8,338 nucleotides of DNA. It comes from Lactobacillus sp. UBA5815 (GTDB taxonomy: Bacteria > Bacillota > Bacilli > Lactobacillales > Lactobacillaceae). The notes under the pieces are model-generated. The model ran no database searches. It worked only from the letters and a program-made list of their open reading frames with translations, and was not told where the DNA came from. The position numbers and the translations under genes were made by a program. This document shows positions 1 to 6,375 of this stretch, one piece after another; the first letter of the stretch is position 1, and each line of letters opens with the position of its first letter. Where the stretch lies: contig DICX01000059.1 of the NCBI GenBank assembly GCA_002417825.1, positions 20,802-29,139 on the forward strand, written 5' to 3'.

Positions 1-2247
1 ATTATTCAAAACATTCCGATACCATGATCGTAAATCTTGTGGCTTGATCGTTTCTGAATCTTTGAAGCAATCAATCAATTTGGTCAAAGCAGCACGATCA
101 GGACTCGAGGTTAGCGCCGCACAAATATCTGCTTGGTAGGCTGCATCTGAACTCGTACGATAAGTTTGCAATAAATCAGCTATCAATTTGGGTGTGCCAT
201 TGTGAATGACTTCGTTTCTCAAAACGAATAGACGAATCGCTGCATTCAAATGTTGCAGATCATTTCGATGTGAAACGAACAAATCATGCGCTTGTGCGAT
301 GGCAGTCTGATTTTCCCCATATAGCGCAGCGCTCAGAATATATGGACGTGTCAGCTGGTCGTCATTTGATTCATCTTTCTTCGCTTTCCAGCCTAACCGT
401 TGAAAAGCTTCCCTGCTAAGTTGATTGAAGAACGCTTTTAATTCTTTTTCTTCAGGCGACTTAGGTTTAACGAACCGCTTCAAATTGTTAGCGATTCGAT
501 ACAATGAAGCATTAACGATTGCAAAATGACTTGAAGCAAATTTAATCAAAAGTGGGACAAGCTCGTGATATGGCGTTTGTCGGCCTTCCGCAAGTAAGCG
601 AAGATCTTGAAGAAGCTGAAGTTGGGTGATCGCATCGAGTTGTTCCGACGTACTCAAGATGTCCTTTAAAAGTGCTGGCTCATATTTCACGATGAAGTGA
701 GAAGTGTTGCCAACATTTAAACGGAAAGGTGCCTTTGCGTGGTCGCGCAACGTTTGGTAATCACCTAAAGCGATTTTTTCTTCTGTCATCAATTTTGGTG
801 ATTTTTGATCATTCGTACGTAAAGGTATTTGCCATTTTCGCCCTTTTTCTTGACCTTCACCGATAAAGAACTGCGTTTGTTTCAGTGTCAAATTACCATC
901 TTTGATTTGAACTGATACAACAGGATACCCTGGCTGATCTAACCATGAATGCATGACTTGGCCCAGATCCAAACCACTAGCTTGACCCAGTGCTTGCCAC
1001 AAATCATCGCCTTTAGCATTGCCATACTGATGCTGATCAAAGTAATACTTTAAGCCTTTACGCAGTGCTTCATCACCAATCAACGCCCTTACCATCACTA
1101 AAAGACGTGCGCCTTTTGCATAAACAATCGCACTGTCGAACAATGAATCAATATCTGCAGGATGATCGACTTGAACATGAACAGATTGAACGCCGTCGGT
1201 TGCATCACGCTGCAAAGCTGCTGGCACTTCAGAGGTTTGGAAGGTTTCCCAAATCTTCCAAGTCGGCTCCAATGCCTCAACCGCAACATATTCCATCATA
1301 TTGGCGAAGCTTTCGTTCAACCAAATGTCATCCCACCATGCCATCGTGACGAGATCGCCAAACCATTGGTGCGCCAATTCATGTGCAATGACAGTCGCAA
1401 CGAGTTGTTTCATTTCAAGCGACGTATTATCTGGGTCTAACAACAGGTAAGCTTCACGATAAGTCACTAATCCCCAATTTTCCATGGCACCAGCTGAGAA
1501 ATCGGGAAGTGCGACTTGATAAGAATGTGGTAATGGATATGGCGTTTGATAATATGATTCAAAGAATTCGATAGATCGTTTCGCAATATCCAATGCAAAA
1601 TCCAATTCTTTTGAATCATGTGCTTTTGTCGAAAAAACACCGATTTCAACATTGCTTTTTGTTTTTGTGTATTTTCCCTGAAGTTCACCAAAAGTAAACG
1701 CAATTAGGTACGTCGACATTTTCAAAGTAGGTTCAAAGTAATGAATCCCGTTCTCGCAACGTGCTTCTGGCATATTGGCGATCACTGTTTCTCCAGGATG
1801 TTCATCAAATTTAATAGCTAAAGAAAAAATAGCTTTTGCAGAAGGCTCATCCACACAAGGGAACGCTTGGCGTGCTGCGGTCGTCTCAAATTGTGTCCCT
1901 ACCAATTGTTTTTTGACGCCATCTACCGTGTAATAAGAAGGGTAAATGCCCATCATTGAATCTGTTAATTTTGTTTCATAAGTGATGACGATGGTTGTTT
2001 TTCCATCTGCTGGAAGGGCCAAATGGACTTGTTCTGCTTTATCGTCTAAATCAAAAGCAACTTTCTCACCATTTGATTCAACATGAATGACTTTTAGCCC
2101 TTTTTGATTAAGGCTGATGTTTTTTTCTTTAGCGACGCCAACGATCGTCGTCTTTCCTTTAATTCTTTTTTCAGCTCGATCGATATCGAAATAGAGCTCA
2201 TAATGCTCTGGAATGAAAGCTGTCAATAATCGTGCGGTTTCTGACAT
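1..2247 (-). CDS. pepN: Aminopeptidase N (lysyl/alanyl aminopeptidase, M1 family), C-terminus cut by window edge
   Basis: Cytoplasmic zinc aminopeptidase of the M1 family that removes single N-terminal residues from peptides, a general step in peptide use by lactic acid bacteria. The reading frame is open from the ATG at 2245-2247 to base 1 and gives 749 residues. Known Lactobacillus PepN proteins are about 845 residues, so roughly 95 are missing. The substrate-binding exopeptidase motif GAMEN lies at residues 253-257. The zinc site is HELAH at 289-293 with Glu290 as catalytic base and Glu312 (in NES) as third ligand, exactly 18 residues after the last His. Tyr376 in IVYAKGA is the expected transition-state tyrosine. 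A helical C-terminal domain of the ERAP1-C type follows, ending in view at VLNN. There is no signal peptide, which fits an intracellular enzyme. The start is supported by GAGGAG (2254-2259) placed 6 bases before the ATG and by the family-like N-terminus. It is transcribed away from pepX. No stop or frameshift was seen on reading the whole frame. Confidence 0.96.
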   Translation of the reverse strand, partial: MSETARLLTAFIPEHYELYFDIDRAEKRIKGKTTIVGVAKEKNISLNQKGLKVIHVESNGEKVAFDLDDKAEQVHLALPADGKTTIVITYETKLTDSMMGIYPSYYTVDGVKKQLVGTQFETTAARQAFPCVDEPSAKAIFSLAIKFDEHPGETVIANMPEARCENGIHYFEPTLKMSTYLIAFTFGELQGKYTKTKSNVEIGVFSTKAHDSKELDFALDIAKRSIEFFESYYQTPYPLPHSYQVALPDFSAGAMENWGLVTYREAYLLLDPDNTSLEMKQLVATVIAHELAHQWFGDLVTMAWWDDIWLNESFANMMEYVAVEALEPTWKIWETFQTSEVPAALQRDATDGVQSVHVQVDHPADIDSLFDSAIVYAKGARLLVMVRALIGDEALRKGLKYYFDQHQYGNAKGDDLWQALGQASGLDLGQVMHSWLDQPGYPVVSVQIKDGNLTLKQTQFFIGEGQEKGRKWQIPLRTNDQKSPKLMTEEKIALGDYQTLRDHAKAPFRLNVGNTSHFIVKYEPALLKDILSTSEQLDAITQLQLLQDLRLLAEGRQTPYHELVPLLIKFASSHFAIVNASLYRIANNLKRFVKPKSPEEKELKAFFNQLSREAFQRLGWKAKKDESNDDQLTRPYILSAALYGENQTAIAQAHDLFVSHRNDLQHLNAAIRLFVLRNEVIHNGTPKLIADLLQTYRTSSDAAYQADICAALTSSPDRAALTKLIDCFKDSETIKPQDLRSWYRNVLNN

Positions 2248-2288
2248 GTTTTTCTCCTCGTTTTTAAAATTAAACTCATTTAAAATTT

Positions 2289-2294
2289 ATTATA
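2289..2294 (-). promoter_or_regulatory. Predicted pepN promoter (-10 box)
   Basis: On the minus strand this is a perfect TATAAT, placed so that transcription would start near 2282, giving a leader of about 35 bases before pepN. The -35 region, expected around 2312-2318, is poor (TTAGTA at 18-base spacing or TAGTAT at 17). The -10 is therefore convincing by position and sequence but the full promoter is only moderately supported. Confidence 0.5.
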
Positions 2295-2335
2295 GCTGAA
2301 TCATGATCAAAATACTAAATCTATTGTTTCAAAAA

Positions 2336-2364
2336 TTTCAAAGCAGTGAAAAATCAATTATACT
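2336..2364 (+). promoter_or_regulatory. Predicted pepX promoter
   Basis: A candidate -10 box TATACT at 2359-2364 lies 17 bases after a weak -35 TTTCAA at 2336-2341. The start of transcription would be near 2371, giving a leader of about 28 bases before pepX. An overlapping TACTAT (2361-2366) is an alternative -10. The position between the divergent genes and the spacing support it. The weak -35 keeps confidence moderate. Confidence 0.5.
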
Positions 2365-2398
2365 ATAAACAATCGTTTAATTTAAAAGGAGTTCCATG

Positions 2399-4783
2399 AT
2401 GAAATATAATCAATATGCTTATCTATCATGTTCACTGCAAACCCAAATAAAAGAACTCAAGGCTATTCACTTTTTACCAGAAGCGTGGTCAGAGATTTCT
2501 TTCAGTCAACTCTTGGCACGATTTGTCGGTGAAATTTGCGCAGAAGCAAAAACAGATGAGGCAAAAAAAGCAAAATTAGCAACATTTGCCGTCAGCGATC
2601 ACGAAAATCTAACTGACTTCTTGCGTAATAAGCCTGAAACCTTGACTGTTCAAGAATTTGCCAATGTCGCTTGGCAGCTTTTAGGCTACCATCCCTACGG
2701 CGACTACACTTTAAGTCATCCTGAAGACCTTTCAAAACACCAGCAGTTACCATTGCCAGAAAAGCCGATAAACAGCCGTGAAGCCTTGATTTCAGCCTTT
2801 TACCGCTTACTCAACACACGTGCTAAAAATGGTCAATTACTTTTGGACACTATGGCGGCAAATGGATACTTTAATCCCTTTTTTGGTCAAAACAAATTTC
2901 TCTTCTTCAACGGCAAAAGCTTGCCAGTTTTCGATACTCAAAAAATCATTCGCGAAGTCGTTTACGTTGAAAGTGATTTAGATACCGATGAAGATGGTCA
3001 AAATGATCTTCTTCAAGTTTCTATCATGCGTCCTCAGGAGTCTGATCATGGTTTGAAAGTGCCTGCATTATATACGGCAGATCCATATTTTGGGGGAATC
3101 ATCGACAACGTTAAAAGAAATCACGATGTCGATGAAAACCTTACCGACGCTGTCCAAGATGATCATCCTGATCAAAAAGTCTTTCCACACCACCCTGCTG
3201 CCAAGCCGTCGCAAGAAGATCATCCTGCTACCGAAAGTGCCGTTGAATCATCGCCTTACTCACTCAATGAATATTTATTAGCCCGTGGTTTTGCGAACGT
3301 CTACGCCGGCGGTATCGGAACACGTGGATCAGATGGCATTCGAATCTGTGGTGCTCCTGAAGAAACGATCTGTGCACGCGAAATCATTGAATGGCTTCAT
3401 GGCGATCGTGTCGCTTACACAGATAGAAGTCGGAAAACACAAACTAAGGCCAGCTGGTGCAACCAATCTATTGGAATGACTGGACGTTCTTATCTTGGAA
3501 CACTGCAAATCGCCGTTGCGACGACAGGCGTCGCAGGTCTTAAAACAGTCGTCTCAGAAGCCGCTATCTCTAGTTGGTACGATTATTACCGCGAACACGG
3601 CCTCGTCATCGCACCAGAAGCTTGTCAAGGAGAAGACACTGATCTTTTGAGTGAGACTTGCCAGTCGAATCTTTGGGACGGTGGCGACTATTTGAAACGC
3701 AAGCCTGCTTATGAACAAAATCAAAAAGAATTGCTAAAAAACGAAGATCGCGTCACTGGTCAATATTCGTCGTTTTGGGAAACACGAAACTACCGCCATC
3801 ACACCGATGGCATCAAATGCTCGTTTATCTCTGTTCATGGCTTGAACGACTGGAACGTTAAACCCAAAAACGTCTACAAACTTTGGCAAAAATTAGACAC
3901 ACTGCCGATACCACATAAGCTCTTCTTACATCAAGGTCCTCACTATAATATGAACAATCTTGTTTCGATCGATTTTACTGATCTGATGAACCTTTGGTTC
4001 TGCCATGAGCTTTTACAACTCGATAATCACGCACCAGAACAATGGCCAACGGTTATGATCCAAGACAATCTGAAAGCAGACTGCTGGCATGCTGAAAAGA
4101 CTTGGAACACGGCTTTGGGACAAAAAAGGAATTATCAGCTCAATTCCGCTGGCGAACTCACTTCGACTGATCCTGGAGAAGGTCAAAAAGAATTTCTTGA
4201 TTTTGGTGGTAAGAAATTCAAATCAGCCGCTATCAGCGAAGCGGAATGGCAAAATGAATTTTTGAAAGGAAAAGCCAACTGGCTTGACAGTCAGCTTCGT
4301 TTCATCAGTGAACCATTTAGCCATCCGATAACGATCGTTGGGCGGCCTAAAATCAAGTTACGGGTTAAAGCTTCGTTGCCAAAAGGGCAACTTTCTGTCG
4401 CACTTATCGAATTGGGTAAACGTCGTCGCCTGACACCGATACCTCGTACATTGATGGCAAGAAGCCAAAAGTTAGGTTATCGTTTCGGTTATGAAGATTT
4501 AAAAGAATTCGTTCCCGATAAGATGAATGAATTCAAATTGATTACCAAGGGACATATGAACCTGCAAAACTACGCTGATATGAAAAAAGCACGGACGATC
4601 AATGCTGACGAATTTTATGAACTCAGCTTTTTCTTACAACCAACTTATTATCAAATCCCTGCAGAAACCAAATTAGGATTGATTCTTTATTCAACCGATC
4701 AAGGAATGACCAAACGGCCTTTGGAAGAAGAAAAATACACTTTCGATCTATCTGATTGCCAATTAACCTTTTATCAAAAATAA
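2399..4783 (+). CDS. pepX: Xaa-Pro dipeptidyl-peptidase (PepX, S15 family)
   Basis: Serine peptidase that releases N-terminal Xaa-Pro dipeptides from proline-rich peptides such as those from casein, acting in the cytoplasm, normally as a homodimer. The protein has 794 residues, usual for Lactobacillus PepX. An N-terminal helical domain (about 1-150) is followed by the alpha/beta-hydrolase domain (about 170-580) and a C-terminal jelly-roll-like domain. The catalytic triad is visible: Ser364 in GRSYLG, Asp484 in NDWNVKP and His515 in LHQGPHY. The Ser-Asp spacing of 120 equals that of Lactococcus lactis PepX (Ser348, Asp468, His498), and the Asp-His spacing is one residue longer. Two ATGs lie side by side at 2396 and 2399. 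AAGGAG at 2386-2391 is 7 bases from the second but only 4 from the first, and Lactobacillus PepX proteins begin MKYNQ, so 2399 is preferred. Starting at 2396 would add one Met. There is no signal peptide. A surface segment near residues 250-285 is rich in His, Asp and Pro. The gene is monocistronic, ending at the terminator at 4831. Confidence 0.97.
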   Translation: MKYNQYAYLSCSLQTQIKELKAIHFLPEAWSEISFSQLLARFVGEICAEAKTDEAKKAKLATFAVSDHENLTDFLRNKPETLTVQEFANVAWQLLGYHPYGDYTLSHPEDLSKHQQLPLPEKPINSREALISAFYRLLNTRAKNGQLLLDTMAANGYFNPFFGQNKFLFFNGKSLPVFDTQKIIREVVYVESDLDTDEDGQNDLLQVSIMRPQESDHGLKVPALYTADPYFGGIIDNVKRNHDVDENLTDAVQDDHPDQKVFPHHPAAKPSQEDHPATESAVESSPYSLNEYLLARGFANVYAGGIGTRGSDGIRICGAPEETICAREIIEWLHGDRVAYTDRSRKTQTKASWCNQSIGMTGRSYLGTLQIAVATTGVAGLKTVVSEAAISSWYDYYREHGLVIAPEACQGEDTDLLSETCQSNLWDGGDYLKRKPAYEQNQKELLKNEDRVTGQYSSFWETRNYRHHTDGIKCSFISVHGLNDWNVKPKNVYKLWQKLDTLPIPHKLFLHQGPHYNMNNLVSIDFTDLMNLWFCHELLQLDNHAPEQWPTVMIQDNLKADCWHAEKTWNTALGQKRNYQLNSAGELTSTDPGEGQKEFLDFGGKKFKSAAISEAEWQNEFLKGKANWLDSQLRFISEPFSHPITIVGRPKIKLRVKASLPKGQLSVALIELGKRRRLTPIPRTLMARSQKLGYRFGYEDLKEFVPDKMNEFKLITKGHMNLQNYADMKKARTINADEFYELSFFLQPTYYQIPAETKLGLILYSTDQGMTKRPLEEEKYTFDLSDCQLTFYQK

Positions 4784-4830
4784 AAATTTTTATTCATTGA
4801 TACACACATCCATTTGCAGCTTATGATCAT

Positions 4831-4868
4831 AATCAAAAAACCTCCTGTTATCAGGAGGTTTTTTGATT
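4831..4868. terminator. Bidirectional intrinsic terminator between pepX and glnA
   Basis: A perfect 17-base inverted repeat (arms 4831-4847 and 4852-4868, loop TTAT) has a CCTCCTG/CAGGAGG core flanked by a run of six A on one side and six T on the other. It therefore gives a stem followed by a U-tract in both directions. It lies 48 bases after the pepX stop and 35 bases beyond the glnA stop, so it should end both convergent transcripts. The rest of the 119-base spacer shows nothing else. Confidence 0.93.
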
Positions 4869-4902
4869 CACACGATAAAACTAGAAAAAGGAAAAAATCA
4901 CA

Positions 4903-6240
4903 TCAATAATTGATATAACGTTGGCGTTCCCAATCTGAAACGCTTTGTGAATATTGCGTCCATTCTAATTCTTTAGATTCAATAAATGAACTTGTCAGAT
5001 GTTCACCCAATGCTTCTTGAATCAGTGGATCAGCTTTAAAGGCTTTTAACGCATTATGCAAAGTTGATGGCAAAGAAACGATACCTGCTTCTTCCTTTTC
5101 CTTGTCTGACATTTGGTACAAGTTGGAAGTAACCGGTGCAATCGGCTTTTTGCCCATCTTAATACCATCTAAGCCCGCTTTTAATGCAGCTGCAAGCAAC
5201 AAGTATGGATTAGCTGTTGGATCAGCAGAACGCATTTCAAATCTTGTGTTGATCTCTTCTGCATCCGGAACTCTTACAAGCGGTGAACGGTTCTTATTTG
5301 CCCATGAAATATAGACAGGTGCTTCAAACCCCGGAATCAATCGTTTGTAAGAATTGACTGTTGGATCACCAACACAGGTCAATGCACGCGCATGTGTCAA
5401 AATACCATTCAAGAAGTATAAAGCTGTCTTGGAAAGATGATATTCGTCATCTTTATCGTAAAAAATATTTTTACCATCTTTGAACAGTGACATATTGGTG
5501 TGCATCCCACTACCAGGTTCGCCTTCAAGTGGTTTAGCCATGAAAGTTGCTCGCAGATGATGCTTTTCAGCAATCGCTTTGACGACCATTTTGAAAGTCT
5601 GAACATTGTCCGCACTAGAAACTGCATCATCAAATCTAAAGTCGATCTCTTGTTGACCATCGCCTACTTCATGGTGGGCTGCTTCGACTTCAAAGCCGAT
5701 CTTTTCCAAAGTTTCAACGATATCACGGCGGCATTTAGCGCCCTCATCTTCAGCGGCCATGTCAAAATATGAGCCTTTATCGCTAAGATTCGTCGTCCAA
5801 TTGCCGTCTTCATCTTCCTTGAGCAGGAAAAACTCAGCTTCAAAACCGATTTCAAAATTAGAAAAGCCCATCGTCTTCATTTCTTTGATGACACGCTTCA
5901 AGTTGTTACGCGGATCCCCGGCAAAAGGCGTGCCATCTGTGTTGTGAACACTGCAAATCAAGCGTCCAATCTTACCACCTTCATGATCACTCCAAGGTAA
6001 TACGACCCACGTCGACAAATCAGGATATAAGACCATGTCGCTTTCTTCAATTCGAACAAAGCCATCGATAGATGAACCATCAAAACGGATTTCATTATCT
6101 AAAACTTTGTCAAGTTGACTCTTGGGAACTTCAACGTTTTTGAGCGTTCCGTTGATATCTGTAAAGGCTAAGCGCAAAAAACGTACGTTTTCGTCTTTGA
6201 CGATTTTTTTGATTTTATCTTTCGTATATTGCTTCGTCAT
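4903..6240 (-). CDS. glnA: Glutamine synthetase type I (GSI-alpha)
   Basis: Makes glutamine from glutamate, ammonium and ATP, and is a cytoplasmic dodecamer. The protein is 445 residues, the usual size for the Gram-positive GSI-alpha class, which lacks the insertion and adenylylation site of the enterobacterial form. The beta-grasp domain contains DGSSIDGF near residue 55 and Arg63, the counterpart of B. subtilis Arg62 used in glutamine feedback inhibition. Metal ligands include Glu134 and Glu136 (EAEFF) and His247 in the GSGMHTN ATP/metal motif. Glu306 in PGFEAP matches the B. subtilis Glu304 loop residue, and NRSPLVR and MRSADPTANPY complete the active site. Residue 197 is Gln in GQQEIDF, where B. 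subtilis has His. A start at 6258 is possible in frame, but the sequence matching the 16S rRNA end lies between 6258 and 6240 and the N-terminus MTKQYTKDKI aligns with the family, so 6240 is chosen. It follows the ynbB-like gene after 135 bases and has its own promoter. No glnR precedes it. Confidence 0.96.
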   Translation of the reverse strand: MTKQYTKDKIKKIVKDENVRFLRLAFTDINGTLKNVEVPKSQLDKVLDNEIRFDGSSIDGFVRIEESDMVLYPDLSTWVVLPWSDHEGGKIGRLICSVHNTDGTPFAGDPRNNLKRVIKEMKTMGFSNFEIGFEAEFFLLKEDEDGNWTTNLSDKGSYFDMAAEDEGAKCRRDIVETLEKIGFEVEAAHHEVGDGQQEIDFRFDDAVSSADNVQTFKMVVKAIAEKHHLRATFMAKPLEGEPGSGMHTNMSLFKDGKNIFYDKDDEYHLSKTALYFLNGILTHARALTCVGDPTVNSYKRLIPGFEAPVYISWANKNRSPLVRVPDAEEINTRFEMRSADPTANPYLLLAAALKAGLDGIKMGKKPIAPVTSNLYQMSDKEKEEAGIVSLPSTLHNALKAFKADPLIQEALGEHLTSSFIESKELEWTQYSQSVSDWERQRYINY

Positions 6241-6242
6241 GA

Positions 6243-6250
6243 GATCACCT
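6243..6250 (-). promoter_or_regulatory. glnA ribosome binding site that fixes the start
   Basis: On the minus strand AGGTGATC ends 2 bases before the ATG at 6240. All 8 bases pair with the end of 16S rRNA (complement AGGAGGTGATC), using its 3' part rather than the usual AGGAGG core, with the AGG at a normal distance from the start. This makes 6240 the start and the earlier in-frame ATG codons at 6258 and 6255 unlikely, since those have no such site before them. Confidence 0.75.
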
Positions 6251-6267
6251 ATCATCATACAAAACAG

Positions 6268-6285
6268 CCAATTCTCTTAAATTGG
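6268..6285 (-). promoter_or_regulatory. Small hairpin in the glnA leader
   Basis: The leader RNA can form a 6-base-pair stem (CCAATT with AATTGG) with a 6-base loop, starting 28 bases before the glnA ATG at 6240. It is AU-rich and has no run of U directly after it, so it does not look like a terminator. Its 5' arm is part of the 12-base repeat at 6280-6291. Whether it is functional is unknown. Confidence 0.3.
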
Positions 6286-6291
6286 TATAGT
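6280..6291 (-). repeat. 12-base near-repeat, leader copy
   Basis: On the minus strand ACTATACCAATT matches 11 of 12 bases of the copy at 6357-6368, in the same orientation and 77 bases further downstream. It lies in the glnA leader and forms the 5' side of the hairpin at 6268-6285. It may be a paired binding site or chance in AT-rich DNA. Confidence 0.4.
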
Positions 6292-6308
6292 CCTAAAGAA
6301 TATTTATC

Positions 6309-6322
6309 AGTGCTCTCGCACT
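6309..6322 (-). promoter_or_regulatory. GAGA-loop hairpin at predicted 5' end of glnA mRNA
   Basis: On the minus strand AGTGC-GAGA-GCACT forms a perfect 5-base-pair stem closed by a GNRA-type tetraloop, extendable by one U-G pair. The predicted start of transcription is at about 6323, so the hairpin would begin within a base or two of the 5' end. Such 5' terminal stems can protect messages from decay, but that role here is inference. Confidence 0.4.
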
Positions 6323-6329
6323 AGTCATT

Positions 6330-6358
6330 ACAATAGCAGAACTTCTTTTTTTAGTCAA
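6330..6358 (-). promoter_or_regulatory. Predicted glnA promoter with extended -10
   Basis: On the minus strand TTGACT (6353-6358, 5 of 6 to consensus) is separated by exactly 17 bases from TATTGT (6330-6335, 4 of 6), which is preceded by TGC, the extended -10 element. The spacer contains a run of seven A. Transcription should start near 6323, giving a leader of about 80 bases. The promoter lies just after the ynbB-like gene, so glnA can be expressed separately from the miaA-ynbB transcript. I see no GlnR operator (TGTNA-N7-TNACA) overlapping it. Confidence 0.7.
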
Positions 6359-6368
6359 TTGGTATTGT
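6357..6368 (-). repeat. 12-base near-repeat, promoter copy
   Basis: On the minus strand ACAATACCAATT overlaps the first two bases of the glnA -35 box, a position where a bound protein would affect RNA polymerase. It is the partner of the copy at 6280-6291. No known operator consensus is recognised. Confidence 0.4.
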
Positions 6369-6375
6369 AAGAAAA

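Larger units (their letters stand above)
2267..2383. repeat. Inverted copies of a leader motif (GTTTAATTT) in the pepN/pepX spacer
   Basis: The 9-base sequence GTTTAATTT occurs at 2375-2383 on the plus strand and at 2267-2275 on the minus strand, so each divergent message carries it in the same sense just after its predicted start and just before its Shine-Dalgarno sequence. Similarity continues as TAAAA in the pepN leader and AAAA in the pepX leader. The spacer is very AT-rich, so chance cannot be excluded. The two copies are the outer arms. The bases between them hold the two promoters. Confidence 0.45.

Noticed and set aside
1065..1703. Several open frames of 63-94 residues overlapping pepN on both strands
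   Set aside because: They lie inside the conserved catalytic region of pepN, which reads through in its own frame without interruption.
3090..3479. Two 63-64 residue frames on the plus strand within pepX in another frame
   Set aside because: They overlap the catalytic domain of pepX, which is intact. Their composition is that of a shifted coding frame.
4852..4858. AGGAGG within the convergent spacer as a ribosome binding site for a small gene
   Set aside because: It is one arm of the perfect terminator stem and no start codon with an open frame follows at a suitable distance.
5500..5772. A 90-residue plus-strand frame opposite glnA, and similar frames at 5102-5314 and 5759-5947
   Set aside because: All lie fully within glnA in antisense and have no family-like sequence.
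6241..6258. Longer glnA start at 6258
   Set aside because: The 16S-complementary AGGTGATC lies between 6258 and 6240 and points to 6240. The extra residues do not match the family N-terminus.
6323..6375. A terminator between the ynbB-like gene and glnA
   Set aside because: There is no stem followed by a U-run on the minus strand. The T-run visible on the plus strand is the A-rich promoter spacer. Read-through into glnA therefore remains possible.
6310..6375. A GlnR/TnrA operator near the glnA promoter
   Set aside because: TGTAA occurs at the -10 region and TTACA near the ynbB stop, but neither has the matching half-site seven bases away.
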